Shown here: positions 8,501-17,677 of the stretch, one piece after another
Numbering within the stretch: the stretch's first letter is position 1
Layout of the letters: the number at the start of each line of letters is the position of its first letter
Source of the DNA: CAVQUE01 sp046290435
Lineage (GTDB): Bacteria; Actinomycetota; Acidimicrobiia; Acidimicrobiales; UBA8592
Length of the DNA: 64,000 nt
Reading direction: 5' to 3'
Assembly (NCBI GenBank): GCA_046290435.1
Contig: JBKAGO010000070.1
Location: 1 to 64,000 of the forward strand
Notes under the pieces: generated by a model
What the model was told of the DNA's origin: nothing
Database searches by the model: none
What the model saw: only the letters and a program-made list of their open reading frames with translations
Program-made: the position numbers and the translations under genes

Positions 8501-9469
8501 TCAGGCGTCGGCAGGCACGGTGCCGGCGACCCCCCGGGCACGGCGCTCGGCATAGATCGACAGGCCCAGGACGAACGCGAACGCGCCGGCTGCCAGCAGG
8601 CTCGGCCAGGCGAACGAAGCGAAGGATTCCGGCCAGCCCAGCGCCGTCCCCGAGATCGATTCCTCCTCGACGTCGCTGACGACCCCCACACCGTTGGGCC
8701 AGGGCCACAGCACCCGCACGCTGCCGATCATCAGGCCGATCACCGCCGCGAGCAGGGGATCGGCGTGGTTGTGCAGCATCCATCCGAGCAGCGACGAGAA
8801 CAGGGCGAGCCCGAGCGTTGCGCCGACGGCCACCGCCAGCAGGCTGACGATGTCGCGATCGGTCACGGCGCCCAGGACGGGGGCGTACATCCCCATCATC
8901 AGCAGCAGGAACGAGCCCGAGATGCCGGGCAGGATCATGGCGCAGATGGCGATGGTCCCGGCACCGAAGAAGACCAGCAGCGATGGGTCCTCGACGGCCC
9001 CGGACTTCAGCCCGAGGGCGGCGAATGCGACGACGCTCACGACCGCCACGATGGCGAGGTTCCGGGTGTCCCACGTCGAGACCATCTGCCCGGCGATGAT
9101 GACAGAGGCGCCGACGAGGCCGAGGAAGAGACCGGCCATCTCCTCGGGGTGGTCCTCCAGCAGGCCCTCGATCAGATGGGACAGGCTCACCAGCGCGGCG
9201 AGTACGCCGGCGCCGAGGGGGACGAGGAACAACCACTCGACCTCGCGCAACCGAACGATGGCGCCTCGGACGTCGAGCTTCACCAGCGATCCCAGGGCCC
9301 GGGCGCCGGTGCGGATGTTGTCGATGAGCCGCTGGTAGATCCCGAAGATCAAGGCGATGGTGCCGCCCGATACACCGGGGACGATGTCGGCCATACCCAT
9401 GCAGAAGCCGCGCACCAGCTGCATGGCGGCTGTGCGGCCGGTCGATGGGGTGGTTGAGGTCATGGTCAT
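8501..9469 (-). CDS. DUF368 membrane protein, PopT-type polyprenyl-phosphate transporter
   Basis: This 322-aa polytopic membrane protein has about eight hydrophobic segments. The N-terminal GFCMGMADIVPGVSGGT stretch and the later AMILPGISGSF are the paired inverted-repeat signatures of DUF368. DUF368 proteins (PopT) have been described as undecaprenyl-phosphate translocases that recycle the lipid carrier across the membrane for envelope assembly. The start was placed at the ATG at 9469, just before the first conserved helix. An AGGAGG (minus strand, 9489-9494) lies 19 nt upstream, rather far, so a nearby TTG (9472) is an alternative. The gene is divergent from the P450 gene. Confidence 0.88.
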   Translation of the reverse strand: MTMTSTTPSTGRTAAMQLVRGFCMGMADIVPGVSGGTIALIFGIYQRLIDNIRTGARALGSLVKLDVRGAIVRLREVEWLFLVPLGAGVLAALVSLSHLIEGLLEDHPEEMAGLFLGLVGASVIIAGQMVSTWDTRNLAIVAVVSVVAFAALGLKSGAVEDPSLLVFFGAGTIAICAMILPGISGSFLLLMMGMYAPVLGAVTDRDIVSLLAVAVGATLGLALFSSLLGWMLHNHADPLLAAVIGLMIGSVRVLWPWPNGVGVVSDVEEESISGTALGWPESFASFAWPSLLAAGAFAFVLGLSIYAERRARGVAGTVPADA

Positions 9470-9602
9470 CAATCGGCGAGTGTACGAACCTCCTGAGTGC
9501 GCCCCACGATGCCGGCCCCGGGCGGTGGGAAGCCGGAGGCCCGCACGTGGCAGACTCGGTGTGACACCGTCGCTCGCGCCGGCGGGGGAGAGGGTCCGAA
9601 CA

Positions 9603-10871
9603 ATGACGACAGCGCTCGACGACGAACTCCAGCGCCGGGGCGACACCTGGCTGCTCGAGCTGATCCTCACCCCCGAGGGCATCGCCGATCCCGCCCCGCG
9701 GTATCGGCGTCTGCGAGAGGAGCTGCCGGTGTTCCGCAGCTCCAACGGCGTGATCTTCCTCAGTCGCTTCGACGACTGCCGGGCGTTGTTGCGCGACAAC
9801 CGCTTCGGCTCGGGCGACGACGACGGCGGTGGGGGCATGCTCGCCGTCGACGAGTCCGAGGAGCTGCGGGAGTTCCGTCGCCAGACGCGAGAGCAGCGCC
9901 GTTCGCAGGGCACCCGGTCGTGGTTGTTCCTGAACCCTCCCGATCACACGCGGCTGCGGGGCCTGGTCAACCGGGCCTTCACGCCCCGGCGCATCGAGTC
10001 GATGCGCGAGAGCATCACGGCCCTGGCCGAGGAGTGCCTCGACGATCTCGCCGAACGCGGCGGGGGCGACGCCATCGACGTGCTCGGTTGGCTGCCGGTC
10101 AATGTCATCGGCGAACTCGTCGGGGTGCCCCGACCCGACTGGTCCCACTTCCGTGGACTGGTCACCCGGGGTGTGGCCACCCTCGAGCCCGGCGCCACCC
10201 TCGAGGAGCTCACCAGCGCCCGCTCGGCCTTCGAGGAGATGTGGGCGTATTTCCGGGAGCTGGTGGCCGAACGGCGCCGAGCTCCCGCCGACGACCTCAT
10301 CTCGGCGCTGCTCGAGGTCGAGGAGGCCGGCGATCGCCTCACCGAGAACGAGCTCATCTCCACGACGATCCTGTTGTTCTCGGCGGGGATGGAGACAACC
10401 CAGAACCTCATCGGCAACGGCCTCGGTGCGCTGTTCCGCAACCCCGACCAACAGGCCCGGCTGTGGGCCGACCCGGCGCTGGTCGACTCCGCCGTCGAGG
10501 AGATGCTGCGCTGGGACAGTCCGGTGCAACTCGACGGCCGCCAGGCTCTCGTCGATGCCGACGTCGCCGGGCTCGACGTCGCCAAGGGCACCACGGTGAT
10601 CACCCTGCTCGGCGCCGCCAACCGCGATCCTGCCCAGTTCTCCGACCCCGATCGCTTCGACATCGGCCGCGACGAGGGGCCGCCGCTCAGCTTCGCCTCG
10701 GGCATCCACTACTGCCTGGGGGCCAACCTCGCCCGCGCCGAGGCACAGGAGACCTTCGCCGGTCTCATCCGACGGTTCGCTCACGTCGAACAGGCCGGCG
10801 AGCTCGTGCAACGGGGCCGAATGACGTTGCGGGGTTTCGAGGCGGTTCCCATCCGGGTGACCCCTCGTTGA
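9603..10871 (+). CDS. Cytochrome P450
   Basis: This soluble bacterial P450 of 422 aa probably hydroxylates a lipid, terpenoid or aromatic substrate using a separate ferredoxin system. Visible motifs are the I-helix AGMETTQN (oxygen activation), the K-helix EEMLRW (ExxR) and the heme-binding loop FASGIHYCLG with Cys371 as thiolate ligand. A GGGGGAGAG ribosome binding site precedes the ATG at 9603. It is followed after 22 bp by an alpha/beta hydrolase and then further catabolic genes, suggesting a degradation operon. No ferredoxin gene is adjacent. The subfamily cannot be assigned by eye. Confidence 0.96.
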   Translation: MTTALDDELQRRGDTWLLELILTPEGIADPAPRYRRLREELPVFRSSNGVIFLSRFDDCRALLRDNRFGSGDDDGGGGMLAVDESEELREFRRQTREQRRSQGTRSWLFLNPPDHTRLRGLVNRAFTPRRIESMRESITALAEECLDDLAERGGGDAIDVLGWLPVNVIGELVGVPRPDWSHFRGLVTRGVATLEPGATLEELTSARSAFEEMWAYFRELVAERRRAPADDLISALLEVEEAGDRLTENELISTTILLFSAGMETTQNLIGNGLGALFRNPDQQARLWADPALVDSAVEEMLRWDSPVQLDGRQALVDADVAGLDVAKGTTVITLLGAANRDPAQFSDPDRFDIGRDEGPPLSFASGIHYCLGANLARAEAQETFAGLIRRFAHVEQAGELVQRGRMTLRGFEAVPIRVTPR

Positions 10872-10893
10872 CGGTCCGGTAGCGTCGAAGCCC

Positions 10894-11739
10894 ATGCGCA
10901 CCGGCACGGCCAGCAACGGCGACATCGACCTCTACTGGATCGACGAAGGACCCGTCGACGGCCCTGCGGCGGTGTTGGTCAACGGCGCCGGATCGACGGC
11001 GGTCATGTGGTGCCGCGAGCTCATCGACCCGCTCGTCGCCGCAGGCATGCGGGTGGTGCGCTTCGACAACCGCGACGTGGGACGCAGCACCCGCGTCGAC
11101 CCCGAGCACGCGTACACCGTCGCGGACCTCGCAGCCGACCTGGCGACGGTGCTCGATCACCTGGGTATCGACGCAGCCCACCTGATGGGCCGCTCCATGG
11201 GCGGGATGACCGTCCTTGCGTTCGCCCAGGCGATGCCGGGTCGTGTCCGGTCGCTCACGCTCGTCTACACGTCGCCGTGCCTGGGCGAACCGCACACCTA
11301 CGGCCTCCCGGGCCCGCAGCGGGCTGCGCTCGAGGCCATGGCCGAGGCTGCTGCGGCGCCGCCTCCGGAGACCGACGACGAGCGCATCGCCGCCCGGGTC
11401 GAGGAGACCAGACTGTTCACCGGCACCCGGTATCCGTTCGACAGGGAATGGGCAACGGCCGAAGCGGTCGCCGATGTCGCCCATGCGCCTCATGCCCAGC
11501 CGGCGCACGGCCTGGCGGTGATGCGCAGCCCCTCGGCGGTCGAGGGCCTGGCGGACATCGCCTGCCCGACCCTCGTCATCCACGGTACGCACGACCCCAT
11601 CATCGACGTCGCCCACGGCCGGTTCCTGGCCCAACGCATCCCCGGCGCTCGCCTGGTCGTCCTCGAGGGCATGAGTCACGAGATGCCGCCGGCGATGTGC
11701 GACGAGATCATCGCCGACGTCCTGGCGGTCATGGCCTGA
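10894..11739 (+). CDS. Alpha/beta hydrolase
   Basis: This 281-aa serine hydrolase has a nucleophile elbow GRSMGG (Ser101), a C-terminal acidic residue in HGTHDPIID and a catalytic His in EGMSHEMP, so the triad is complete. The overall pattern (NGAGSTAVMW, FDNRDVGRST) resembles the RdmC/aclacinomycin methylesterase and haloalkane-dehalogenase-like esterases. It lies 22 bp after the P450 and probably shares its transcript, perhaps cleaving an ester or lactone made by oxidation. The ATG at 10894 fits the family start. The substrate is unknown. Confidence 0.92.
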   Translation: MRTGTASNGDIDLYWIDEGPVDGPAAVLVNGAGSTAVMWCRELIDPLVAAGMRVVRFDNRDVGRSTRVDPEHAYTVADLAADLATVLDHLGIDAAHLMGRSMGGMTVLAFAQAMPGRVRSLTLVYTSPCLGEPHTYGLPGPQRAALEAMAEAAAAPPPETDDERIAARVEETRLFTGTRYPFDREWATAEAVADVAHAPHAQPAHGLAVMRSPSAVEGLADIACPTLVIHGTHDPIIDVAHGRFLAQRIPGARLVVLEGMSHEMPPAMCDEIIADVLAVMA

Positions 11740-11840
11740 CGGCGCCGGTGCTCTGGGCGGTTCCCGCTGCCCGGCCACGCGGGTACTGTCGGCGCAGCGC
11801 CACGACGGCGCACGATCCGGATCGACCAGGAGGTTCCCCG

Positions 11841-12530
11841 ATGGGTGAGATGATCGAGTTCGCGGCCAACGGCAGCACGGCCAGGGGCTATCTGGCGGTC
11901 CCCGACGCCGGGTCGGGCGCGGGGGTGATCGTCCTCCAGGAGTGGTGGGGCCTGGTCCCTCAGATCCAGGCGGTCTGCGATCGCCTCGCCGCCGAGGGTT
12001 TCGTGGCGCTCGCGCCCGATCTCTACCACGGCGAGATGGCGAGCCACACCGAGATGGACAAGGCGGGCGAGCTCATGAACAGCCTGCCGCCCGATCGTGC
12101 CGCCCGTGACATGTCGGCGGCCATCACCCACCTGCTGGGCCTCGACGCCACCACCGGCGAGGCGGTCGGCGTGGTGGGTTTCTGCATGGGCGGCATGCTG
12201 ACGCTGCTCATCACCGCCCAGGAGGGTGACCGGGTCGCCGCTGCGGCGCCATTCTACGGAGCCCCGCTCGGCGACGGCGGACCCGATTGGTCGGGCCTGA
12301 CGGCCAAGGTCGAAGGCCACTTCGCAGAGACCGACGACTTCTTCCCGCCCGAGGCCGTCACAGCGCTCGAGGGTGAGCTCCAGGCGATGGGCAAGGACGT
12401 GACGTTCCACATCTACCCCGGTACCGGTCATGCCTTCACCAACGAGGAGAACCCCCTCGGCACCTACGACCCCAATGCCACCGCAACGGCCTGGGGCCGC
12501 ACGCTGGAGTTGCTGCGCAGCTCGCTCTGA
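11841..12530 (+). CDS. Dienelactone hydrolase family protein
   Basis: This 229-aa hydrolase belongs to the dienelactone hydrolase (carboxymethylenebutenolidase) family. The nucleophile is cysteine in GFCMGG (Cys115), as in true dienelactone hydrolases. E34 in LQEWWG matches the residue that gates the thiol, and the His is in GTGHAF. An AGGAGG ribosome binding site at 11828-11833 fixes the ATG at 11841. It lies 101 bp after the esterase and 47 bp before aconitase X. In aromatic catabolism this family opens dienelactones to maleylacetate, but many members have other substrates, and no other ring-cleavage gene is adjacent. Confidence 0.92.
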   Translation: MGEMIEFAANGSTARGYLAVPDAGSGAGVIVLQEWWGLVPQIQAVCDRLAAEGFVALAPDLYHGEMASHTEMDKAGELMNSLPPDRAARDMSAAITHLLGLDATTGEAVGVVGFCMGGMLTLLITAQEGDRVAAAAPFYGAPLGDGGPDWSGLTAKVEGHFAETDDFFPPEAVTALEGELQAMGKDVTFHIYPGTGHAFTNEENPLGTYDPNATATAWGRTLELLRSSL

Positions 12531-12577
12531 GGAATACGAGACGATGGTCGTCCACGGCCTCCGACGACGGTGACGCA

Positions 12578-13861
12578 ATGCCCTTGGCACTCGACCGTCG
12601 CGACCAGGCATTACTCGACGGCCATCATGGGCCGGCGGCGGCGCTGGCCATGCGAATCGTCGTCCGGACTGCCGAGTCGATGCAGGCCGAGCAACTGCTC
12701 GACATCACCCATGCCCACATCGACTCGTGCCTCTACCACGGACGAGCCGGCCTCGACTTCGCCCAGCGGTTGGCTGCCGACGGCGCCCGGGTGGCGGTGC
12801 CCACAACCCTCAACGTGAGTTCGCTCGACCTCTTGCACCCCGACCTGTACCGGGGCGACGACCACACCCGGACCCAGGCCCGAGCCCTCATGGCCGCCTA
12901 CGAGAAGATGGGCTGCGAGCCGACCTGGACCTGTGCGCCGTATCAGCTCGATGCTCGCCCCGGGCTCGGCGAGCACGTCGCCTGGGCCGAATCGAACGCC
13001 ATCGTCTTCGCCAATTCCGTCCTCGGCGCCCGCACCCACCGCTATGGCGACTTCCTCGACATAGCGGCCGCCATCACCGGCCGGGCCCCGGCGGCTGGGC
13101 TGCACCTCGGCCCGGCTCGTCACGCCACCGTCGAGTTCGACGTTTCGTCGGTGCCCGATGATCTCCTCGCCCTCGATGTCGCCTACCCGGTCATCGGCCA
13201 TCACATCGGCAAACGGGTCGGGACCGCAGTGCCCGTCATCACCGGAGCCCCGGCCGGGTTGAGCGAGGACCGCCTGAAGGCCATCGGCAGCGCCGGAGCA
13301 TCGTCGGGTTCGCTCGCCATGTTCCACGTCGTCGGCTCCACCCCGGAAGCTCCCGACCTCGAAACCGCGTGCGGGGGACGGACACCGGCCGAACGCCACG
13401 ACGTGACCTCTGCCGACCTTCGAGTGGCACGAGATCAGTTGACGACGACCACAGACACGCGGCTGGGAGCGATCAGTCTCGGTACCCCGCATTACTCCGT
13501 GGCCGAGTTCGCGCGGGTCGTCGAACTCCTGGGCAATCGCCGCATCCATCGCGACGTGCACGCCTACATCAACACTGGTCGCAGCGTCCTCAACGAGATA
13601 GGGCTCCGGGGGTGGACGGCACGACTCGAGAGAGCGGGGGTGCAGATCGTGACCGATACGTGCACCTACATCACGCCGGTGATGGCCGACGTCCACGGCA
13701 CCGCGATGACCGATTCGGCGAAGTGGGCGTACTACGCCCCGGGCAACCTCGGGCTCGATGTCGCCTTCGGTTCGGTCGAGGAGTGCATCGAGTCGGCCGT
13801 TCGGGGCGAGGTCGTCCGGGACGACAGGGTGTGGGGCGACAGGACGTGGAGCGATGCCTGA
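12578..13861 (+). CDS. Aconitase X large (catalytic) subunit
   Basis: This 427-aa protein matches the large domain of aconitase X (DUF521), an Fe-S dehydratase. The N-terminus follows the family pattern (LLDGHHG ... AEQL ... THAHIDS), with a mid-region PTTLNVSSLD and a C-terminal TDTCTYITPV segment. Cysteines in SCLYHG, ACGG and TDTCTY are plausible cluster ligands. Characterised bacterial enzymes dehydrate cis-3-hydroxy-L-proline to 1-pyrroline-2-carboxylate; archaeal ones act on mevalonate-5-phosphate. The small subunit overlaps by 8 bp. A Liv importer and PutA lie just downstream, which favours the hydroxyproline role (inference). Confidence 0.9.
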   Translation: MPLALDRRDQALLDGHHGPAAALAMRIVVRTAESMQAEQLLDITHAHIDSCLYHGRAGLDFAQRLAADGARVAVPTTLNVSSLDLLHPDLYRGDDHTRTQARALMAAYEKMGCEPTWTCAPYQLDARPGLGEHVAWAESNAIVFANSVLGARTHRYGDFLDIAAAITGRAPAAGLHLGPARHATVEFDVSSVPDDLLALDVAYPVIGHHIGKRVGTAVPVITGAPAGLSEDRLKAIGSAGASSGSLAMFHVVGSTPEAPDLETACGGRTPAERHDVTSADLRVARDQLTTTTDTRLGAISLGTPHYSVAEFARVVELLGNRRIHRDVHAYINTGRSVLNEIGLRGWTARLERAGVQIVTDTCTYITPVMADVHGTAMTDSAKWAYYAPGNLGLDVAFGSVEECIESAVRGEVVRDDRVWGDRTWSDA

Positions 13862-14264
13862 AGCTCGCCGGGTACTGGTTGCCGGCGAGGCCCGCGGCGT
13901 GGTCCTCGCCCTCGACGAGCCGTTGAGCTTCTGGGGCGGCTTCGAGCCCGAGACCGGCATGATCATCGATCAGGCCCACCCACAGATCGGCGAATCGCTC
14001 GCCGGCAAGGTCGTGATGATGACGGTGGGTCGTGGTTCGAGTTCGGCCTCGTCGGTGCTGGCCGAGGCCATCCGGCAGGGAACCGCCCCGGCGGCGCTGA
14101 TCCTGCAGGAATCCGACGAGATCATCGTGCTCGGGGCGATCGTCGCCGACGAGATCTACGGCATCGTCATGCCGATCATCATCCTCGACGAAACCACCTA
14201 CGCCGAGATCGCGGCAGCTGCTGCAGTGGTGATCGCTCCCGATGGCACGATCACACCCGCATGA
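13854..14264 (+). CDS. Aconitase X small (swivel) subunit, DUF126
   Basis: This 136-aa protein corresponds to the swivel domain of aconitase X (DUF126). Diagnostic segments are LSFWGGFEPETGMIID, HPQIGESLAGK and the GRGSSSASSVLAE loop that binds substrate. The ATG at 13854 lies inside the end of the large-subunit gene (8-bp overlap), so the two-chain enzyme is made in a coupled way. Some bacteria have both parts in one chain; here they are split. The downstream neighbour livF is convergent, with 58 bp between the stops. Confidence 0.92.
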   Translation: MPEARRVLVAGEARGVVLALDEPLSFWGGFEPETGMIIDQAHPQIGESLAGKVVMMTVGRGSSSASSVLAEAIRQGTAPAALILQESDEIIVLGAIVADEIYGIVMPIIILDETTYAEIAAAAAVVIAPDGTITPA

Positions 14265-14322
14265 CGCGGAGCCAGGCGAAGGACCTCATTCAGCCGAGCG
14301 ATGCGATGCCGGGTGCATCAGG

Positions 14323-15066
14323 CTAGCGATCGCCTTCACCGAGGTAGCTGGCCCGCAGCTCCGGATTCGCGAGGAGAGCCTCGGCGGTGTCGTCGAGCAC
14401 GACCCGGCCGGTCTGGAGCACCCAGCCGCGATCTGCGATCGAGAGTGCCATGTTGGCGTTCTGTTCCACCATGAAGATGGCGACGCCCTCTTCGTGGATC
14501 TGCTGGATCAGCTCGAAGTTGGTCTGCACCAATGCCGGCGCGAGACCCATCGACGGCTCGTCCATCAACAGGACACGAGGGTTCGCCATCAGGGCGCGGC
14601 CCATCGCCACCATCTGCTGTTCGCCGCCCGACAGGGTGCCCGACTTCTGGTTGAGCCGTTCCTTGACCCTCGGGAACATGTCGTAGATGCGTTCGAGGTC
14701 CTCGGCGACCTTGTCGGTGTCGTTGCGCAGGTACGCCCCGAGCTCGAGGTTCTCCTTCACGCTGAGCCGCTTGAACAGGCGGCGATTCTCGGGAACCATC
14801 GTGACGCCCCGGGCGACACGGTACGACGTGGGCTTGTCGTTGACGACCTCGCCGTCGAGCACGACCTCGCCCGTAGTGGGCTTCACCATGCCCAGCAGGG
14901 TCTTGAGGGTCGTCGACTTTCCTGATGCGTTGCCGCCCAGCAGACAGACGAGTTCGCCGGGGTAGATGGCGAGGTCGACGTCTTTGAGGATGTGTACCGC
15001 TCCGTAGTGGGTGTTGATGCCACGGAACTCGAGCAGCGGCGGGCTCGCCTCGGTCCGACCTCTCAC
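14323..15066 (-). CDS. livF: Branched-chain amino acid ABC importer ATPase LivF
   Basis: LivF is one of two cytosolic ATPases of the HAAT-type amino-acid importer. The protein has 247 aa, with Walker A GGNASGKST, signature LSGGEQQMV and Walker B LLMDEPSMGLAP, plus the C-terminal VEQNANMAL typical of LivF. It starts at GTG, overlapping the livG stop by 4 bp, and is the last gene of livKHMGF on the minus strand. Confidence 0.96.
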   Translation of the reverse strand: MRGRTEASPPLLEFRGINTHYGAVHILKDVDLAIYPGELVCLLGGNASGKSTTLKTLLGMVKPTTGEVVLDGEVVNDKPTSYRVARGVTMVPENRRLFKRLSVKENLELGAYLRNDTDKVAEDLERIYDMFPRVKERLNQKSGTLSGGEQQMVAMGRALMANPRVLLMDEPSMGLAPALVQTNFELIQQIHEEGVAIFMVEQNANMALSIADRGWVLQTGRVVLDDTAEALLANPELRASYLGEGDR

Positions 15067-15854
15067 GATGCCTCCTCTGCGGGTCGACCCAGATATGCCT
15101 CGACCACGAGCGGATCGGTGGAGACCTCTTCGTAGGAACCCTGGGCGATGGTGACGCCGTGGTCGAGCACGACGACCCGGTCGGAGACGTCACGCACGAC
15201 CCCCATGTCGTGTTCGATCATCACGATCGTGAAGCCCCACTCCGAACGGAGCTTGCCGATGAGCGTGGTCAGCTCCTCGGACTCTTTCGGGTTCATGCCC
15301 GCCACCGGCTCGTCGAGCAGGATGATCTCGGGTCGGGTCGCCATGGCCCTGGCGATCTCGAGACGCCGGCGGTTCGCATACGACAGCACCGACGCCGGCT
15401 GGTGGAGCCGGTACCCGACGAGGCGGCTCCCGAAGAAGCCGAGCACCTCTTCGGCGTGGTCGCGGATCTCCTGTTCTTCGCGCTTGAACCGGCGCGTCTG
15501 CAGGAGCGCACCGACGATGCCCTGTTTTGTGCGGCAGTGCTGGGAGACCATGACGTTCTCGAGGATCGTCATGTTGGCGAACAGGCGCACGTTCTGGAAC
15601 GTGCGCGCAATGCCGCGGGCCGTCACCTGGTTCGGGTAGAGCCCGAGCAGCGACTCGCCCTTGAACACGATGTCGCCCGAGGTCGGCCGGACCATGCCCG
15701 AGATCATGTTGAAGAAGGTGGTCTTGCCGGCGCCGTTGGGGCCGATCACCGAGACGATCTCGCCTTCGTCGACGTGGAAGTCGAGATGCGAGAGCGCATC
15801 GAGGCCTCCGAAGGTCACGCTGAGGTCCGAGATGTCGAGCAGTCGTTCGCTCAT
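15063..15854 (-). CDS. livG: Branched-chain amino acid ABC importer ATPase LivG
   Basis: LivG is the second ATPase of the importer, 263 aa. Walker A is GPNGAGKTT, Walker B is IILLDEPVAGMNPKE, and the LivG-type C-terminus VLDHGVTIAQGSYEEV is present. The signature region reads LSYANRRRLEIARA, the usual LivG form (LSYGxxRxLEIA) with Ala in place of Gly. The ATG overlaps the livM stop by 4 bp and the gene overlaps livF by 4 bp, so the cytosolic subunits are translationally coupled. Confidence 0.96.
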   Translation of the reverse strand: MSERLLDISDLSVTFGGLDALSHLDFHVDEGEIVSVIGPNGAGKTTFFNMISGMVRPTSGDIVFKGESLLGLYPNQVTARGIARTFQNVRLFANMTILENVMVSQHCRTKQGIVGALLQTRRFKREEQEIRDHAEEVLGFFGSRLVGYRLHQPASVLSYANRRRLEIARAMATRPEIILLDEPVAGMNPKESEELTTLIGKLRSEWGFTIVMIEHDMGVVRDVSDRVVVLDHGVTIAQGSYEEVSTDPLVVEAYLGRPAEEAS

Positions 15855-17677
15855 GCCGGCGCCACCTTCGGGCTCGCCGCCCCGTCGTCATCGCCGTCCT
15901 CGACCTGTCCCTTGAGCCAGGCGTCCTGCAGGAACTCCTCCTGATGGAGCTCGCGGCTCCTGCGCACGTTCGGGATGAGGCCCTCGGGACGCTTCAGCAT
16001 CATGAAGACGAGCAGCGCGCCGTAGATCAGGAGCTTGAACTCGGAGAACTCGGCGATCAGGCCCGGCTGGTTGGGACCGCCGAGGATCCCGACGAGGACG
16101 AATGCGCCTGCGGCGACACCGGCGATGCGGCCCATCCCGCCCACGATCACGATGACGAGGATCACGATCGAGACGAGGATCCTGAACGAGCTCTCGAACA
16201 CCGAGCCGACCTTGGCCGCGAAGATCGCTCCGGAGAACGACGCCAGGATGGCGCCGATGACGAAGGCCTGCAGCTTCGCGTTCCCGGTGTTGATGCCCAT
16301 GGCCTCGGCGACGGATTCGTCTTCCCGGACGGCCATCCAGGCCCGCCCGATCCGGGACTTCTCCAACCGCCAACTGATGTAGATCGCGATGGCACAGAAG
16401 CCCATCACCAGGTACAGCACCTGCTGGGGCTCGGTCCCTTTGATCGTGACGATGCCGAACAGGTCGGCGCCGGGGATCGACAAGATGCCCTGGGACCCGC
16501 CCGTGAAGCCGCTCGCCCAGTCGGACCGCACGGTGAGGCGGATGATCTCGCCGAAGCCGAGCGTGACGATGGCGAGGTAGTCGCCTCGCATCCGTATCAC
16601 AGGTGCACCGATGAACAACCCGGCGACCATGGCCATGAAGATCACGATGAAGATGGCGACCCACCATGGCAACTCGGGCGAGAATCCCGGCGAACTCGGC
16701 GAGGTCAAGATCGCAGTGGTGTAGCTCCCGACGGCGAAGAAGGCCACGTACCCGAGGGCGAGGATGCCTGCGAGGCCCACTGCGATGTTGAGGCCGAGGG
16801 CCAGGAGCAGGAACAGGCCGACGTTGGTGAGCAGGTCGTTGGTGAGACGACCGAGCACCATCGGCAAGAAGATGGCTGCCGCGGCCACCAGCGTGAAGCC
16901 CAACGCGTTGACCCCGGTGGGGTTGGCGGCGCGGGCGGTGGCGACAGCCGCCTTCCCCCTCTCGACCTGCCCGCCTGCCCAGACGACGCCGACCGTCGCG
17001 GCGACGGCGAGGATGATCGCGCCTTGGATCGACAGGCCCCCGGTTCGTTCGAAGATGATGTCGAACAGCCACTCGAGGCGGAAACCCTCCGCGATGTCGT
17101 CGAGAGCCGACTCGAGAACGGCAGCGAGCACGATGGTCAGACAGACCGCACGCAGCACCCGGTTGACGATCGCCGGCAGGAGATGGAGCAGCCCGCCGAG
17201 CAACCCGAGACCGGCCGAGGCGAGGATCCAGAACACGGCGCCGTAGCCGACACCCTCGCCGAAGGTCAGGACCTCGAGCAGAGCATCGTTCCAGTTGACG
17301 AGCGGATCGCTGAGGTCGCGTGTATCGAGCAGCCAGATCAACAGCGCGAGGCCGAGGCCGCCGATGAGGCCGACCACGAGGCCGGCGACCAACTCGCGAG
17401 CGCCCTTCGCTCGTACGGCCATGCCTTCGAGTTCGGTCTCTTTCGTGACGACGTGACCGAGCACGATCGGAAGCCAGATGAGCGACAGGTACCCCATCGA
17501 GAGCAGAGGTTCCACGATGATGCGTCCGTCGAGCTTCTCGGGCATGTCGGTCAGCGACACGAAGACGAGACCGAGGGCCAGGAGCAGGCCCCAGTTGACG
17601 AGCTTGCGCCAGTCCTGATCGAACGGGCTGCGGGCAGCAGCCCGAGAGGGGGTGTCGGATTGCACTGTTGCGCTCAT
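15851..17677 (-). CDS. livM: Branched-chain amino acid ABC importer permease LivM, with long N-terminal membrane extension
   Basis: The C-terminal 330 residues are a normal LivM permease: the GLNIAVGLAGILALGYVAFFAVGSY signature region (from about residue 297), RMRGDYLAIVTLGFGEIIR, and GRAWMAVREDESVAEAMGIN, the loop that docks the ATPases. About 270 residues precede it, containing some six further hydrophobic segments that resemble no domain I know. At 608 aa it is much longer than E. coli LivM (425 aa). It overlaps livH and livG by 4 bp each. A charged tail of about 40 residues follows the last helix. Confidence 0.93.
   Translation of the reverse strand: MSATVQSDTPSRAAARSPFDQDWRKLVNWGLLLALGLVFVSLTDMPEKLDGRIIVEPLLSMGYLSLIWLPIVLGHVVTKETELEGMAVRAKGARELVAGLVVGLIGGLGLALLIWLLDTRDLSDPLVNWNDALLEVLTFGEGVGYGAVFWILASAGLGLLGGLLHLLPAIVNRVLRAVCLTIVLAAVLESALDDIAEGFRLEWLFDIIFERTGGLSIQGAIILAVAATVGVVWAGGQVERGKAAVATARAANPTGVNALGFTLVAAAAIFLPMVLGRLTNDLLTNVGLFLLLALGLNIAVGLAGILALGYVAFFAVGSYTTAILTSPSSPGFSPELPWWVAIFIVIFMAMVAGLFIGAPVIRMRGDYLAIVTLGFGEIIRLTVRSDWASGFTGGSQGILSIPGADLFGIVTIKGTEPQQVLYLVMGFCAIAIYISWRLEKSRIGRAWMAVREDESVAEAMGINTGNAKLQAFVIGAILASFSGAIFAAKVGSVFESSFRILVSIVILVIVIVGGMGRIAGVAAGAFVLVGILGGPNQPGLIAEFSEFKLLIYGALLVFMMLKRPEGLIPNVRRSRELHQEEFLQDAWLKGQVEDGDDDGAASPKVAPA

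Noticed and set aside
8301..10925. Long minus-strand open frame of about 870 codons opposite the P450
   Set aside because: Its sequence is low-complexity Arg/Gly/Asp text arising from high-GC antisense codons. The real genes are the DUF368 gene and the plus-strand P450.
14265..14322. Possible terminator between acnX small subunit and livF
   Set aside because: Only a 5-bp stem (GATGC/GCATC) could be found, too weak to call.
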